From Serripes groenlandicus (taxonomy: Eukaryota > Mollusca > Bivalvia > Cardiida > Cardiidae): a stretch of 64,000 nt of DNA. This document shows positions 47,019-58,217 of the stretch, piece after piece; within the stretch, counting starts at the first letter, position 1; every line of letters starts with the position of its first letter. The notes under the pieces were generated by a model that was not told the DNA's origin, did no database searches, and worked only from the letters and a program-made list of their open reading frames with translations. The translations under genes were made by a program, and so were the position numbers. The stretch lies in NCBI GenBank assembly GCA_031761405.1, contig JASEVX010000013.1, positions 34,476,458 through 34,540,457 of the forward strand. The letters run 5' to 3'.

Positions 47019-48026
47019 ATGCAAAAAAGAATTCGCACAAGAGAAAACACAATGGAGAACAAACCCTTTAAATGCAATATTTGTAAATATACTTGTACAG
47101 CAAAAACAGATATTATCAAACACAAGCGTATACATACTGAAAAGAAACCATACAAATGTGATGTTTGTGAACATTCTTGTACATTAAGAAGTAATCTCAC
47201 CAAACACGAGAGAATACACACTGGAGAGAAACCATACCAATGTGATGTTTGTGAATATTCATCTACAATTAGAAGTAATCTCACCATACACGAGAGAAAA
47301 CACACTGGAGAGAAACCATACCAATGTGATCTTTGTGACGATTCTTTTACAGTAAAATGTAGCCTCATCAGACACAAGAGAATACATACTGGAGAAAAGC
47401 CATACCAATGTGATGTTTGTGAATATTCTTGTTCAGATAGAAATTATATCATGATACACAAAAGAATACACACTGGAGAGAAACCATACCAATGTGGTCT
47501 TTGTGAATATGCTTGTACAGCAAAAACAGATATCATCAAACACAAGCGAATACACACTGGAGAAAAACCATACCAATGTGAGGTTTGTGAATTTTCTTGT
47601 ACATCAAGAGGTTATCTCACAAAACACGTGAAAATACACACTGGAGAGAAACCATACAAATGTAATGTTTGTGATTATACTTGTACAGTAAACAGTGATC
47701 TCATCAAACACATGAGAATACACACTGGAGAGAAACCATACCAATGTGATGTTTGTGAATTTTCTTGTGCAGTAGGAAATATTCTCATCAAACACAGGAG
47801 AATACACACTGGAGAGAAACCATACCAATGTTATGTTTGTGAATATTCTTGTGCAGTAAAATGTAGTCTCATTAGACACAGGAGAAAACATACTGGAGAG
47901 AAACATGAAAAAAACAAACACCACAGAAAACTACTCTATGCGCAACCTTATCAATGTGATTTGTGTGGATATGAAAGTAGTACTAAGGATGAACTGATTA
48001 TCCATATTAAAGAGCATTTAAGTTAA
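47019..48026 (+). CDS. C2H2 zinc-finger protein, 11 fingers (intact copy 3)
   Basis: A probable nuclear DNA-binding protein of 335 residues, the only unbroken ZNF of the three. Fingers run from about residue 19 (CNICKYTC) every 28 residues with TGEKPYQC linkers. Ten are contiguous; then a basic spacer (HEKNKHHRKLLYAQ) and a separate C-terminal finger (CDLCGYES, H-x3-H) follow. All zinc ligands are present. In most fingers the usual core Phe is Cys, Ser or other, giving C-x2-C-x3-C. No effector domain is visible. The start differs from the paralogues: their ATG corresponds to 47015, but an extra base near 47063 (GGAGAACAAACCC against GGAGAGAAACCC) would stop that frame, so ATG 47019 (or 47052) is required unless an upstream exon supplies the start. 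The tandem finger domain suggests sequence-specific DNA binding; the target is unknown. Confidence 0.85.
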   Translation: MQKRIRTRENTMENKPFKCNICKYTCTAKTDIIKHKRIHTEKKPYKCDVCEHSCTLRSNLTKHERIHTGEKPYQCDVCEYSSTIRSNLTIHERKHTGEKPYQCDLCDDSFTVKCSLIRHKRIHTGEKPYQCDVCEYSCSDRNYIMIHKRIHTGEKPYQCGLCEYACTAKTDIIKHKRIHTGEKPYQCEVCEFSCTSRGYLTKHVKIHTGEKPYKCNVCDYTCTVNSDLIKHMRIHTGEKPYQCDVCEFSCAVGNILIKHRRIHTGEKPYQCYVCEYSCAVKCSLIRHRRKHTGEKHEKNKHHRKLLYAQPYQCDLCGYESSTKDELIIHIKEHLS

Positions 48027-48815
48027 ACACCTTTCTGGGTAAAAATATCTATTGATATTAGTGTTTAATCTAGGTATACATATAAGAGTAACAATATCAC
48101 AGCGTTCCTGATAACATTTCAGATTTATAAACAATAATGGACATTGTATTATAATAATTTTGTTTACGATTTTGAATAATTTTGTCACTAAATTTATATT
48201 ACATAATAGATATTCATCTTTTCAGATTCTTGTTATCTGTTTAGTAAAAGATGTACGTCTCATACTGACATGTCTGCATATGTCATTTTTTTGTGTGTGG
48301 GGTGGGGGGTACAATATTACCAGATATGTTATTGAATGTCTTCTGCTGGCATTTCGACTATACACCGAATTACATGCTTTCTCATAAAGTATGTATTACT
48401 TAGATAACCATGAAGCTATAAAACATCTTTTTGTGTTGTGTGATTTGGACTGAAGCAATTATCAAACACGTGTTCGACGCCTAGAAAAGAGAATTGTTCA
48501 TGAGAAAATGTTTATATATTTGCACTTCCAGACTTATATTATATAAATGTTGCATTGTTTGTTCTATGTAATTTATGCTATGATAAGTATTTAATTAATT
48601 CAGTTTTATGTTTGAAAATATTACTACAATGAACATCTGTATGGCAAAGCTATTTCATGGATTTTATCAATCTTGGAAATAACATTTCTCATCTCTCAAT
48701 AAAACATTAGAATTTCTGATCTTCATAAGCTCCCGTATACCATTGCAAGTTTGTTTTGTAAACGTCCAAGTGTAGTGTTTGATTTCAGCTATTGCTTTCG
48801 CCCTGTGTATCTTGT
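48027..48815 (+). other. 3' flank of ZNF copy 3
   Basis: Matches 1936-2710 and 23237-23900. The AATAAA of copy 1 is not conserved here. No gene recognised. Confidence 0.45.
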
Positions 48816-49529
48816 CAGGGTTTTTTTTTACCTTATATAAAACGGCCCCTTCCCCTCGGAAAATAAGCATAGTTTTTCCCATAAAAATATAAATTCCCCT
48901 CCGATTCTTTTTTTTTTTTCATATTTAACTTTTGAACATTAGCTTAAATCATTATTTATCTTTCCAGAATGAACAGAATAAAGGTGTAGGCTTGGTGCTG
49001 AAATACTTGATATTTTGATGAGAATTAAAGTTGCTGATGTTGCCCTTAGAGAATATGACCCAAAAACTGCTGTGACAAGACGGTTGTTGTCTGGACTAAG
49101 ACAGAAAAGACCCCATACTTTGCCATATGGAGCCAGAAATTGAAACACGGTTTCTAGACTATGCTGTATATATGACAGTCTCAGCAGCTTCTTTTCACAG
49201 CATGGTTTGGACCATGTTTACATTACATTCATGATTGACTATAACAGTGTATTGCACTATTGTAGTTCACATTGTGTTGCTTAAAATTAAAGTTATAATA
49301 AGTTCTCAAAAATTAAAGTTGTATTCTCATTTAGCAAGTAACAAAAAATAGCACTTGCGAAAAAATGCAAGTAGAACTAATTTCGACCCTTTAAAGTGGT
49401 ATAGTTTGAGTGAACTTGATTATGACAATCTAGTGGAGGAGTTCAAGAAAATGAAAAATAGAGAGATGGCCTTGTAATGATAAAAGTTAAACATGCACAT
49501 TATACTAGTTTACAATTGTTCTCCTTTTT

Positions 49530-50958
49530 AGCTCACCTGAGCTTTGCTCAAGGTGAGTTATTGTGATCGCCTTTTGTCCGGCGTCCGTCGTCCGTCGTCC
49601 GTCGTGCGTCGTGCGTCAACTTCTTCTCCTCAGTAACCAGTGGGTCAATTTGGATGAAACTTCACAGAAAGCATCCTCTCATTGACCTCACCAGAATTCC
49701 TTCAAATTTTTGGGATCCATGCAAAATTCTGATTTCCATGGCAACGAAACCAAAAAAACTTCAAAATTCTTCTTCTCCCAAATTGGTTGGCAGATTTTCA
49801 AATAATTTTGTAGAAATGTTCCTTGGATGACCCTCTATCAGATTCCTTCAAGCCGTGTTGATTGGTCGAAAAACATGGCCGCCAGGGGGGGCGGGGCTAT
49901 TTTGCCTTATATGGCTATAGTGAAAACTTAAAAAATCTTCTCCTCCAAAAGTGTAAGGCCGATTTTCAAATAATTTTGTAGAAATGTTCCTTGCGTGACC
50001 CTCTATCAGATTCCTTCAAGCCATGTTGATTGGTCGAAAAACATGGCCGCCAGGGGGGGCGGGGCTATTTTGCCTTATATGGCTATAGTGCAAACTTAAA
50101 AAATCTTCTTCTCCAAAAGTGTCAGGCCGATTTTCAAATAATTTTGTAGAAATGTTCCTTGGGTAATCCTCTATCAGATTCCTTCAAGCCATGTTGATTG
50201 GTCAAAAATCATGGCCGCCAGGGGGTGGGGCTATTTTGCCTTATATGGCCAAAGTGAAAACTTAAAAAATCTTCAACATCTTCTCCTCAGTAACCAGTGG
50301 GTCAATTGGGATGAAACTTCACAGAAAGCATCCTCTCATTGACCTCACCAGAATTCCTTCAAATTTTTGGGATCCATGCAAAATTCTGGTTTCCATGGCA
50401 ACGAAACCGAAAAAACTTCAAAATTCTTCTTCTCCCAAATTGGTTGGCAGATTTTCAAATAATTTTGTAGAAATGTTTCTTAAGTGACCCTCTATCAGAT
50501 TCCTTCAAGCCATGTTGATTGGTCGAAAAACATGGCCGCCATGGGGGGGGCGGGGCTATTTTGCCTTATATGGCTATAGTGCAAACTTAAAAAATCTTCT
50601 TCTCCAAAAGTGTCGGCCCGATTTTCAAATAATTTTGTAGAAATGTTCCTTGGATGACCCACTTTCAGATTCCTTCAAGCCATGTTGATTGGTCAAAAAA
50701 CATGGCCGCCAGTAGGCAGGGCTATTTTGCATTATATGGCTATAGTGAAAACTTAAAAAATCTTCTCCTCCAAAAGTATCTGGCCGACTTTCAAATAATG
50801 TTGTAGAAATGTTCCTAGGGTGACCCTCTATCAGATTCCTTCAAGCCAAGTTGATTGGTCGGAAACTGGCTGCCAGGGGGCGAGACTTATATAGCTAAAG
50901 TGAAAAAAAAATAAAAAATCAGGTGAGCGATTCAAGGGCCATCATGGCCCTCTTGTTT
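49530..50958 (+). mobile_element. H1 cassette, long copy
   Basis: 5' stem-loop AGCTCACCTGAGC-TTTG-CTCAAGGTGAGTT after five Ts; CCGTCGTCCGTCGT boxes; monomers of about 168 bases (TAGAAATGTT at 49811, 49979 and 50147) with TCAAGCCATGTTGATTGGTC and ATGGCCGCCAGGGGG. 3' end AGGTGAGCG, hairpin GGGCC-ATCAT-GGCCC (50936-50950) and TCTTGTTT (50951-50958). The two-part monomer order (CAGTAACCAGTGGGTCAATT block) repeats at 49631 and 50290. Confidence 0.85.
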
Positions 50959-52388
50959 AGATCACCTAGAGCCAAAGGCTCAAGGTGAGCTATTCTGATC
51001 ACTCTGTGTCCGTCGTCCGTCGTTAACTTTTAGCTTTAAACATCATCTCCTCCTGAACCGCAAGAACAATTTCCACCAAACATCACAGGAATGTTCCTTT
51101 GGTGGTCCTCTTTCAAAATTGTTCAAAGATTTAAATTCCATTGAGAACTTTGGTTGCTGCGGCATCAGAAAGGGGACAAAATGTCCAAACTTTAAAAATC
51201 TTCTCCTCCGAATCTGCCTGTAAGATTCAAATATAATTTGGTAGAAATGTTCCTTGGGTGACCCTCTATAAAAATTGTTCAAGCCATACTGGTTGGTCGA
51301 AAAACATGGCAGTCAGGCGGCATCAGAAAAGGGGCAAAATGACAAAATTTGAAAATTCCATTTTTATGAAAGTGCTTGTCTGATTTTAAGAAAATATAAT
51401 ACGAATCTTACTTTAATGATCCTCTATTTAATTTGTTTAAGCCGTTTTGATTGGTTACACAATCATAGCAACCAGGCGTCATCACAAAAGGGGTAAATTG
51501 AACTTTTAGCTACAAATGACAACCAACTCCTACCATTCCAATAGACGAATTTCCACAAAACATCACAGGAATGTTCCTTTGGTGGTCCTCTTTCAAATTT
51601 GTTCAAAGATTTAAATTCCATTGAGAACTTTGGTTGCTGCGGCATCAGAAAGGGCACAAAATGTCCAAACTTTAAAAATCTTCTTTTCCGAATCTGCTTG
51701 TCAGATTCAAATATAATTTGGTAGAAATGTTCCTTGGGTGACCCTCTATAAAAAAAACATGGCAGTCAGGCGGCATCAGAAAAGGGGCAAAATGACAATA
51801 TTTGAAAATTCCATTTTTATGAAAGTGTTTGTCTGATTTTAAGAAAATATAATACGAATCTTACTGTAATGATCCTGTAATAGACCAATTTCCACAAAAC
51901 ATCACAGGAATGTTCAGGAATGTTCCTTTGGTGGTCCTCTTTCAAAATTGTTCAAAGATTTAAATTCTATTGAGAACTTTGGTTGTTGCGGCATCAGAAA
52001 GTGAGAAAAATACCCGAATTTTAAAATCCTTTTCCTCCATAATCTGCTTGTGCGATTGCAAGATAATTTGGTAGAAATGTTCCTTAAGTGACACTCTAAA
52101 TAAACTGTTGAAGCCATATTGATTTCGTTGAAAAACAGGGCAGCAAGGCGGATTCAGGAAAGGTGCAAAATGACAAAAACTTTATAATTCCATTCTTATT
52201 AAAGTAATTGTTAGATTTCAAGATATAAATGGCCTTTACTGATAAGCTGTTTCTTGAGAAGTGTCCACTCCTTGCAGTTTCATTTGCACTCCTTGATCAA
52301 ATTTTCCCAGATATTTGCAGTTAAATATTTGCTACTAATTTACTATCAATTAGGTGATCGATTTAGGGCCATCTTGGCCCTCTTGTTT
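50959..52388 (+). mobile_element. H2 cassette, complete, abutting H1
   Basis: Starts directly after the H1 terminus: GATCACCT-AGAGCC ... GGCTCAAGGTGAGC stem-loop, CCGTCGTCCGTCG. H2 monomers recur (AACATCACAGGAATGTTCC at about 51080, 51560 and 51895; GGTTGCTGCGGCATCAGAAA). Ends with TAGGTGATCG (inverse of the 5' end), hairpin GGGCC-ATCTT-GGCCC (52366-52380) and TCTTGTTT (52381-52388). The minus-strand open frames here are shadows. Confidence 0.85.
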
Positions 52389-52910
52389 TCTAAAACGTCG
52401 CTAAATTTTCCCCTTATCAAAGGCCCCAAGCTCCTTCCCCTTTTTCAGAAAAAAAAACCTGCCTGTCGGTCGTCAATAATTGTGGACTAGCTAGAGGCCA
52501 CAGTTTTCATCCAATCTTAATCGAACTTTTTCAGTCTTGATGGTGTCTAGTATAAGCTCAAATGTGTCTGTGTCTGGTTACAAACTTGATTACTAACCCA
52601 GATTTAAAAAAAATATTGTCAACACTCTGGATGTCACATTTTTAATATGACATTGTTCGCCCTGTGTCCCTTAGTCGGTCCGTTCAAATATGAAGCATGT
52701 CGGCTGAAAAAATGGTTCAAATAAGTTCAAATCTATATCTTGACAGGTCCAAAACATGCTCACTATACCAAATTAAAGTAAATTCGTGTTGACACTATAG
52801 AAGCCGTATTTTATACTTTAGCATGTTGGAACTTTGTCATATGGTTAGGTTGATGATATCTAGTATAAGTTGAAAAATCTCGTGGACGCGATAGCGGCCG
52901 CGTTTTAAGA

Positions 52911-53755
52911 TCACCTTAGCCCAAGGCTCAAGGGGATCTTACTTCTCCTCTGAATCCGCTAGTCAAATTGCAATACAATTTGATTGAAATGTTCTTCCGG
53001 TGACCATCTTCGAACATTTATCAAAGACTATTGAGTTGTGGAAAACGGTGGTAGCCAGACGCCATCAAAAAAGGAGCAAAAATTACATTTTAAAAATTCC
53101 ATCCTTATGAAAGTGTTTGTCTGATATCAATCAAGATAAATGTATATAAATGTTCGTTTAGAGACCCTCTACATAATTTCCCAAGCGATAATGGTTACAG
53201 GTGGCATCAGAAAGGGGGTCGGATTAATAATTAGCTTTAAATGACCTCTCCTCCTTAAGCTATTTCAAACAAACTTAAGGAACGTTTCTTTCGGGGTCCT
53301 GTTTCGAAATTATTGAAAAATATCAATAATACCAGAACTTTGGTTGCTGCAGAATCAGAAAGAGAGAAACATGCCATAACTTTAAGAAAATACTCTGAAT
53401 CCGCTGGTCGATTTCCAAAATAATTTGATGTAAATGTTCCTACAGAAAATGATCACGCCATATCGATTGGTTGACAAAAATGGCTGACAGACGGCATCAG
53501 AAAAGTGGCAGCATGACAACACTTTAAAATTCTATTCTTATTAAAGTTCCAATCTGATTTCTAGAAAGTTAGCAGAAATGTTTCTTTAGTGACACTGTCC
53601 AAGCTATGTTGAATTGTTGGAAAAGATAGCTGCTAGGCGGAATCTGAAATGGGGTAAAATGAACTGTTTAGCTTCAAAACAAATGAACCGATATCAATCA
53701 AACTTCCATGTGATGGTCCTGTTTCATTTGCAGTTCATCCCGCCCTTGATCAAAT
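52911..53755 (+). mobile_element. H2 cassette, block 3 copy (3'-truncated)
   Basis: GATCACCTTAGCC-CAA-GGCTCAAGGGGATC stem-loop after GTTTTAA, then H2 monomers (AATCCGCTAGTCAAATTGC, GTGGTAGCCAGACGCCATC). It runs into the SINE as in block 1. Counterpart of 3603 and 24544. Confidence 0.65.
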
Positions 53756-53935
53756 TGTATTATTGGATGGCGACCAGTCAAGCTTATCATATGTGTCTTG
53801 ACTATCTCGCATCATTACACCTCAAAGCATTCTTCCTAAGCAACTGGCTGCCTACCCACTTATACGTTTTAAGCGATTTGTGGACGAGGAATGACCATTG
53901 TCACATTAACCGAGCTGAAATTCGAATAGGTCGCA
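53756..53935 (-). mobile_element. SINE family A, shared old copy (block 3)
   Basis: GGCGACCAGTCAAGC, TTCTTCCTAAGCAACTGGC, TTGTGGACGAGGAATGACC. Counterpart of 4380 and 27835. Confidence 0.7.
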
Positions 53936-53992
53936 CTGACACTGTATAGTTCAGCCTCCTTTTTTCAATTACACGTACATGTACCGGTGTGA

Positions 53993-54130
53993 GACGAACG
54001 TTCAGTCATATACCGTCGGCCTTTTGATCCGAACGTCCCGGGTTCTATTTCTGCGAGAGCGAGTCAACATTTGGGATGTCACAAGCAGTCGGCCTGAGTA
54101 CTGATTGAATAACCAGGATGTAGAGATCGA
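53993..54130 (+). mobile_element. tRNA-like SINE head, family E (block 3)
   Basis: GAACGTCCCGGGTTCTATTT, GAGAGCGAGTCAACATTTGG, as in blocks 1 and 2. Confidence 0.4.
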
Positions 54131-54534
54131 AAGTGCTTTGTATAACTTGTAGGGACTTCCTTCACACTCGATGCAATATTCATTTGCGTTAATCCTTACC
54201 CACATGCATACGTAGTTCGACTAATCACCAGCAGACGATCTTTCAATACACTTCTTCACGTACTTGTTACAATGTATCCATATATAATTATATATATCTT
54301 CATAAATAGAATGTCTATACGTAAATACAACAATAGGAATGTCACCTATCTTGAAGAGTCGGGGGGGAATTCGGATTGCTAATGTTGAAGGTAAGCGAAT
54401 TGTCAAGAAAGTTTGAAAAATTGGGCAGTGGACAATTGTAATTTCAGTAAAAGTCAAGGAAAAGTTATTTTCTTGAAGAAGATACATGTGTGACGATTGT
54501 GTACCTCGATGTAGGCCTTGCAATTTTAAACGAA

Positions 54535-54955
54535 ATTACTACTTTGCCCATTGGTTGAGAACGAATGACGCTAGTCCTAACGACTTTTGTCAATCATCGG
54601 AAATAATGAATGGCCAAGCCAGAATTCGATCTTGCGACCCCCTAAGTCCAATGGACTGATGGCCCTCGTCGTGACCGACTGAGCTATCGCGGCTCGGCTG
54701 GTGAAATTTTAGAAAAAAAATTAGAACACCCTAGAAACTGCCATCCATTATTTTCGATGATTGACAAAAGTCATTGTGACTAGTGTCATTCTGTCACAAT
54801 CGGTTAAATAGTCTAAATGGGAAGGTAGCCAGTTGCCTGGGAAGAATGGTATGTGGAGTACTTGTGCGAGAAGACCTGGTAACACACGTTAGGTGAACTG
54901 GTCACCGTGACATGTCTGAAAAACGGCCTTAAACCCCAATCAAGTTATCAATCGT
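54535..54955. mobile_element. Two SINE family A fragments in inverted order
   Basis: 54535-54705 is a minus-strand 5' half (CCATTGGTTGAGAACGAATG, AATTCGATCTTGCGACC, CCGACTGAGCTATCG). 54745-54955 is a plus-strand 3' part (GATTGACAAAAGTCATTGTG, GTGAACTGGTCACC, TTAAACCCCAATCAAG). Together they form a loose inverted pair. Confidence 0.65.
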
Positions 54956-55587
54956 AAGGCCTATCCTAAAAGTCAAGAGATTTTCAATCCTAAATAAAAC
55001 AGACGACGAAAGGTTTTTGTTTAAGCACAATATGCTAATGACAAGATGCCGGCGGGTTACATTTCGAGTCTTAAGACATTGAACTGTAACAGCAACATTG
55101 AGCTAGAGGCCGAATCTTGCACACGGCGCAAGATATCTCACGATATCTTTATCAGTGTGTGTCAGATTGCGTTGGTATTCGATCTAGAATTATAATGTGA
55201 TATGTGACGTTAATCGGGTGACGTCACTTAAATTTTACAATAATCTTGCAAAGTATACTGAAGTGATAACGAATTGCATAAACATGTTTATATTGATTCA
55301 AACTAAAGTCATACATTGTATCTACATTTTTTTATTTGAGTATAAAGAACTTTTTCCTTTGAGTAAACTTGAAAATAAAACGGGACTTATTTCTCAGTAT
55401 CTTGTACGTCCCATGTATCTGGTATCGATCAACTGTTACAGCTCTGAATCTTCTGTGTTTCGACTTTATCAGTGTACGGTTCTCTTCATTGGACTATTTT
55501 CCCATTCTTCCAACAGGGCAGTTATTGATTGACCAACAGTAGCGAGGGTATTACGGCGAAGCATTTTCCACGTCGTGTTGTAAAACA

Positions 55588-55848
55588 ATGAACGTGGACT
55601 CTTACGTGAAAAGGCACTTGCCATGCCTCCTTGTTAATCATCTGGGGGTATGTGCCGACACTGAAGTCATGCGGCACATTCCTCGTGTAGACGAATACAT
55701 TTGTTTCGTTTTGACGTCGCGTAGATGCCTAGATCGGGATCGGTCTGCCAGTGTATCTCAAACATCGAACAATACTTTCTGTGATGGAAATATCCGCCCT
55801 GAATTGCTTAGCAATATGTATCGACGTGAATTTGGTCCTGCTTTATAA
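55588..55848 (+). CDS. Unrecognised 86-codon open frame
   Basis: MNVDSYVKRHLPCLL to REFGPAL, visibly less AT-rich than its surroundings and not part of a repeat seen elsewhere in the window. An AATAAA follows at about 55882. No domain is recognised. It could be a terminal exon, a small gene or chance; ATG context is unremarkable. Its place 1.2 kb before the integrase-like exons gives no proven link. Confidence 0.2.
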   Translation: MNVDSYVKRHLPCLLVNHLGVCADTEVMRHIPRVDEYICFVLTSRRCLDRDRSASVSQTSNNTFCDGNIRPELLSNMYRREFGPAL

Positions 55849-56861
55849 TTTTAAATCATTGTAGGAAAAGGATAATATTTTCATAATAAACAAGTTCTCA
55901 TTTTCCCAAATTGTTTCGTTATGTTCTGAAAAGTATAACATTGTATATCTGGATATGTTATTATTTTACATAGATGACTTTCAAAATAGCGGACCAGGGA
56001 AAGGTTACAATACGCATACTGTTTCAAAATGCGTTTTATTGTTTTTGTATTTTGTGTGTGTGTGTGCTTTCTTCTGAGAGAAATAGTTAATTAGAGAGTT
56101 TTTTATGAGTAACTTTAGAACTATTTGTTGACAAGGAACCACAAAGATTGCGGAATACATGTCTCCTCAATTTAGTTAGATATACGCGTATAACATAGTG
56201 TTTGTTTATTTCCGTTCTATTTATATGATTCTCGTGATCATGTGACTTATTGATTTGGCTTTCTCAGTCATGATGAAAAGACAATTTTAACAAGATTAGA
56301 GTTGTGGTGTTTAACTTCTTTTTTTCCTTACATGTATTCAGAAAGATTGACACATGTGTACGTATTTGCATATATTATTGAATAAGCTATCAATAGTTAT
56401 GTTTGATTTGTCATGTCGCTTTGAAATAAGGTAGAAATCGCACAAAATCTGTTCGCAAATGTCTCAATTTATTTCGTGATGACACCTTTTCTAAGATGCG
56501 AACAGTCAAAATATAAAATCGCATTCCGAGTACAGAAACCTGGACTAGGTTTGGTATATTTCGCTATTAACATGAATAGTTAACCCATTCCGGTATTTCT
56601 TATAGTCCGTGTTGTACATTGCGGTGTTTCATTATCCGTTATCCCCCAGCCCCCCGATTGGATATTAAAACTAGACTCGGAAGCAAATTGACATATGTTT
56701 TCCTATAAATAAATTATCGGTAGTTAGGATGCTTTTGCATAGTATGTAGAGCGCACCTTTCATGGCCGGTTCAGCGAGCATTAATCTTATTAAACATGAT
56801 GAAGGCTATTATTTAAAGTTTTTAACTCAATGTAAGTCCGATATTTTTGAAATCTAATTAG

Positions 56862-56865
<4 letters not shown>

Positions 56866-56903
<38 letters not shown>
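56866..56903. repeat. TA dinucleotide microsatellite
   Basis: About 19 TA units; the nearby Tyr/Ile open frame is an artefact. Confidence 0.95.
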
Positions 56904-56906
<3 letters not shown>

Positions 56907-57019
56907 CTCACTTTTGTAATGTTTGATATGTGCTTGCTCTTCAAATTGGAGGAGATAAATTATATCTTATCTATCTATCTATCTGACCACACACTGTTAA
57001 ATTATGTTTTTATGTACAG

Positions 57020-57247
57020 GTCTAAAATGCTGGAAGAATTCCATGACGAGAAATTAAATGTCTTGTTGATGTTGAGGGCAGGACACACGGGCAGGTGTCA
57101 TGCTACCTGAAACAGCAATATGGTTTGGTATTGGGTGTATCGGAGAGAAATGTGCGGAAGTTCTGTTCAGAAAATCAGATAAGAAAAAGAGGACATCTGG
57201 TGCCTGCTGATGAGCTGAGATTCGCTGTTGATGATGCTATTGGACAG
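57020..57247 (+). pseudogene. Integrase-like gene, N-terminal exon with frameshift
   Basis: Flanked by acceptor TTTTTATGTACAG (to 57019) and donor GTAAAA (57248). From 57027 one frame reads MLEEFHDEKLNVLLMLRAGH and stops at 57110. From about 57092 another frame reads SCYLKQQYGLVLGVSERNVR and onward to VDDAIGQ, joining exon 2 in phase. This helix-turn-helix-like layout, with one frame change between, fits the N-terminus of the DDE/integrase protein family whose core is in exon 3. The frame change may be a true mutation, a sequencing error, or a sign that exon 1 begins later (an AG at 57093-57094). Confidence 0.5.
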
Positions 57248-58217
57248 GTAAAATTATCTTAAAAGAAATAGTGCATTGTCCAGTATATATTAATGAGCTG
57301 AGCAATTTCTACATTTTGCACAATTTTTTCAATTTTATAAATAATCATAATTATGTCCCTTTATAGATACTTTTAAACATTCTGGCAGATATATTTTCTA
57401 ATTTGTATGCTACCGATTTGTTGTATGTTGGAAAGTGTTGATATACATATCATTATTATTATATACATGCAGATTTTCTGGATCAAACTCAACATGAAAA
57501 AGTAATATTCCGTCTTTAATAAAACTTTCCTGAAAAAAAAAAATTGAACCACAAGTCTTTGAAAACATCAAGGGAAAAGTATGGAAACTTTCTATATATG
57601 TAAAAAAAAAAAAATTGCTTAATATGAGCAATTACACCTTTTGTTAATAACTCTTCTGCTGCAGAAGCTTCATAATTCTTCTATATAATCTTGGGAATGA
57701 TTTTAGTCAATGTTTTCTTCAGAATGAAATATGGAAAAAATAACTTAAACATTTTAAAATCAATGGACATTGAGGGTGGTCATTATTGGGATAAGAGACA
57801 AGAGCAAATAGGGAACCACTGTACTATCACATAATGTATGAACCTGGGAATGAAACCCTTCAGTCATCTGAATTAACTATTCAAATTCAATGGTTCGAAG
57901 AGCTTTGATATTTGGTTACTATATTATATAACAATGAAAATTGTCACTTTTGAATCAGGAATTTAGTCCGTTCATAACAATAATTTACCAGCCAGGTACC
58001 ACTGGTAATTTAAAAAACAGACCCCGGTTGTATTGGTGAGCGACTAGGTTACATTATCTTATATAAAATTATTCGATTTATTATTGAATATCTATTATGT
58101 ATATAAAGAAGAAATGATGGTTTTAAGTAATCAGAGACGTACATGTAGATAGATAGATATGTCAATGAAATAACATTTGCAGCTTTATGTTTTTTCATGT
58201 GCTAACATATAGAGGAT

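Larger units (their letters stand above)
48816..52461. mobile_element. hAT-like insertion in block 3
   Basis: Blocks 1 and 2 read continuously from CCTGTGTTCCTT into GTCGGTCGTC; block 3 has 3.6 kb between. Ends are CAGGGTTTTTTTTT (48816) and AAAAAAAAACCTG (to 52461), an inverted repeat with the CAGG start common in hAT elements. The candidate target duplication (around TCTTGT / CCTGT) is imperfect. Both ends carry CCCCTTCCCCT / CCTTCCCCTT-like sequence. An untidy coding-like stretch at about 49021-49141 (VADVALREYDPK, PHTLPYGAR) may be residual gene sequence. Two cassettes have since landed inside. Confidence 0.6.
32660..54490. repeat. ZNF segmental duplication, block 3
   Basis: Collinear with block 2 at 32690-32990, 43060-43180, 44310-44350, 45230-48815 and 52462-54130, and with block 1 to 54485. 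The rest of the 21.8 kb is insertion: 33044-43056, H5, a SINE, and the hAT-like element with its cassettes. It carries the only open ZNF copy. Confidence 0.8.
54956..57019. other. Mostly gene-free AT-rich DNA
   Basis: Contains a perfect 8-base-stem hairpin AAGATATC-TCAC-GATATCTT (55130-55149), a TGACGTCA (55219-55226), the unrecognised open frame at 55588, and a TA microsatellite at 56866-56903. Upstream exons of the integrase-like gene could be hidden here. Confidence 0.35.

Noticed and set aside
51043..52117. Several minus-strand frames with a shared PKEHS and FLMPQQPKFS motif
   Set aside because: They are antisense readings of repeated H2 monomers and recur wherever the cassette does (also 3799 and 59743).
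54360..54366. Short poly-G near the block 3 end as a boundary signal
   Set aside because: Too short, and without a counterpart in the other blocks.
57207..57245. Hammerhead-like CTGATGAG string
   Set aside because: It lies in coding sequence and lacks the GAAAC partner and stems.
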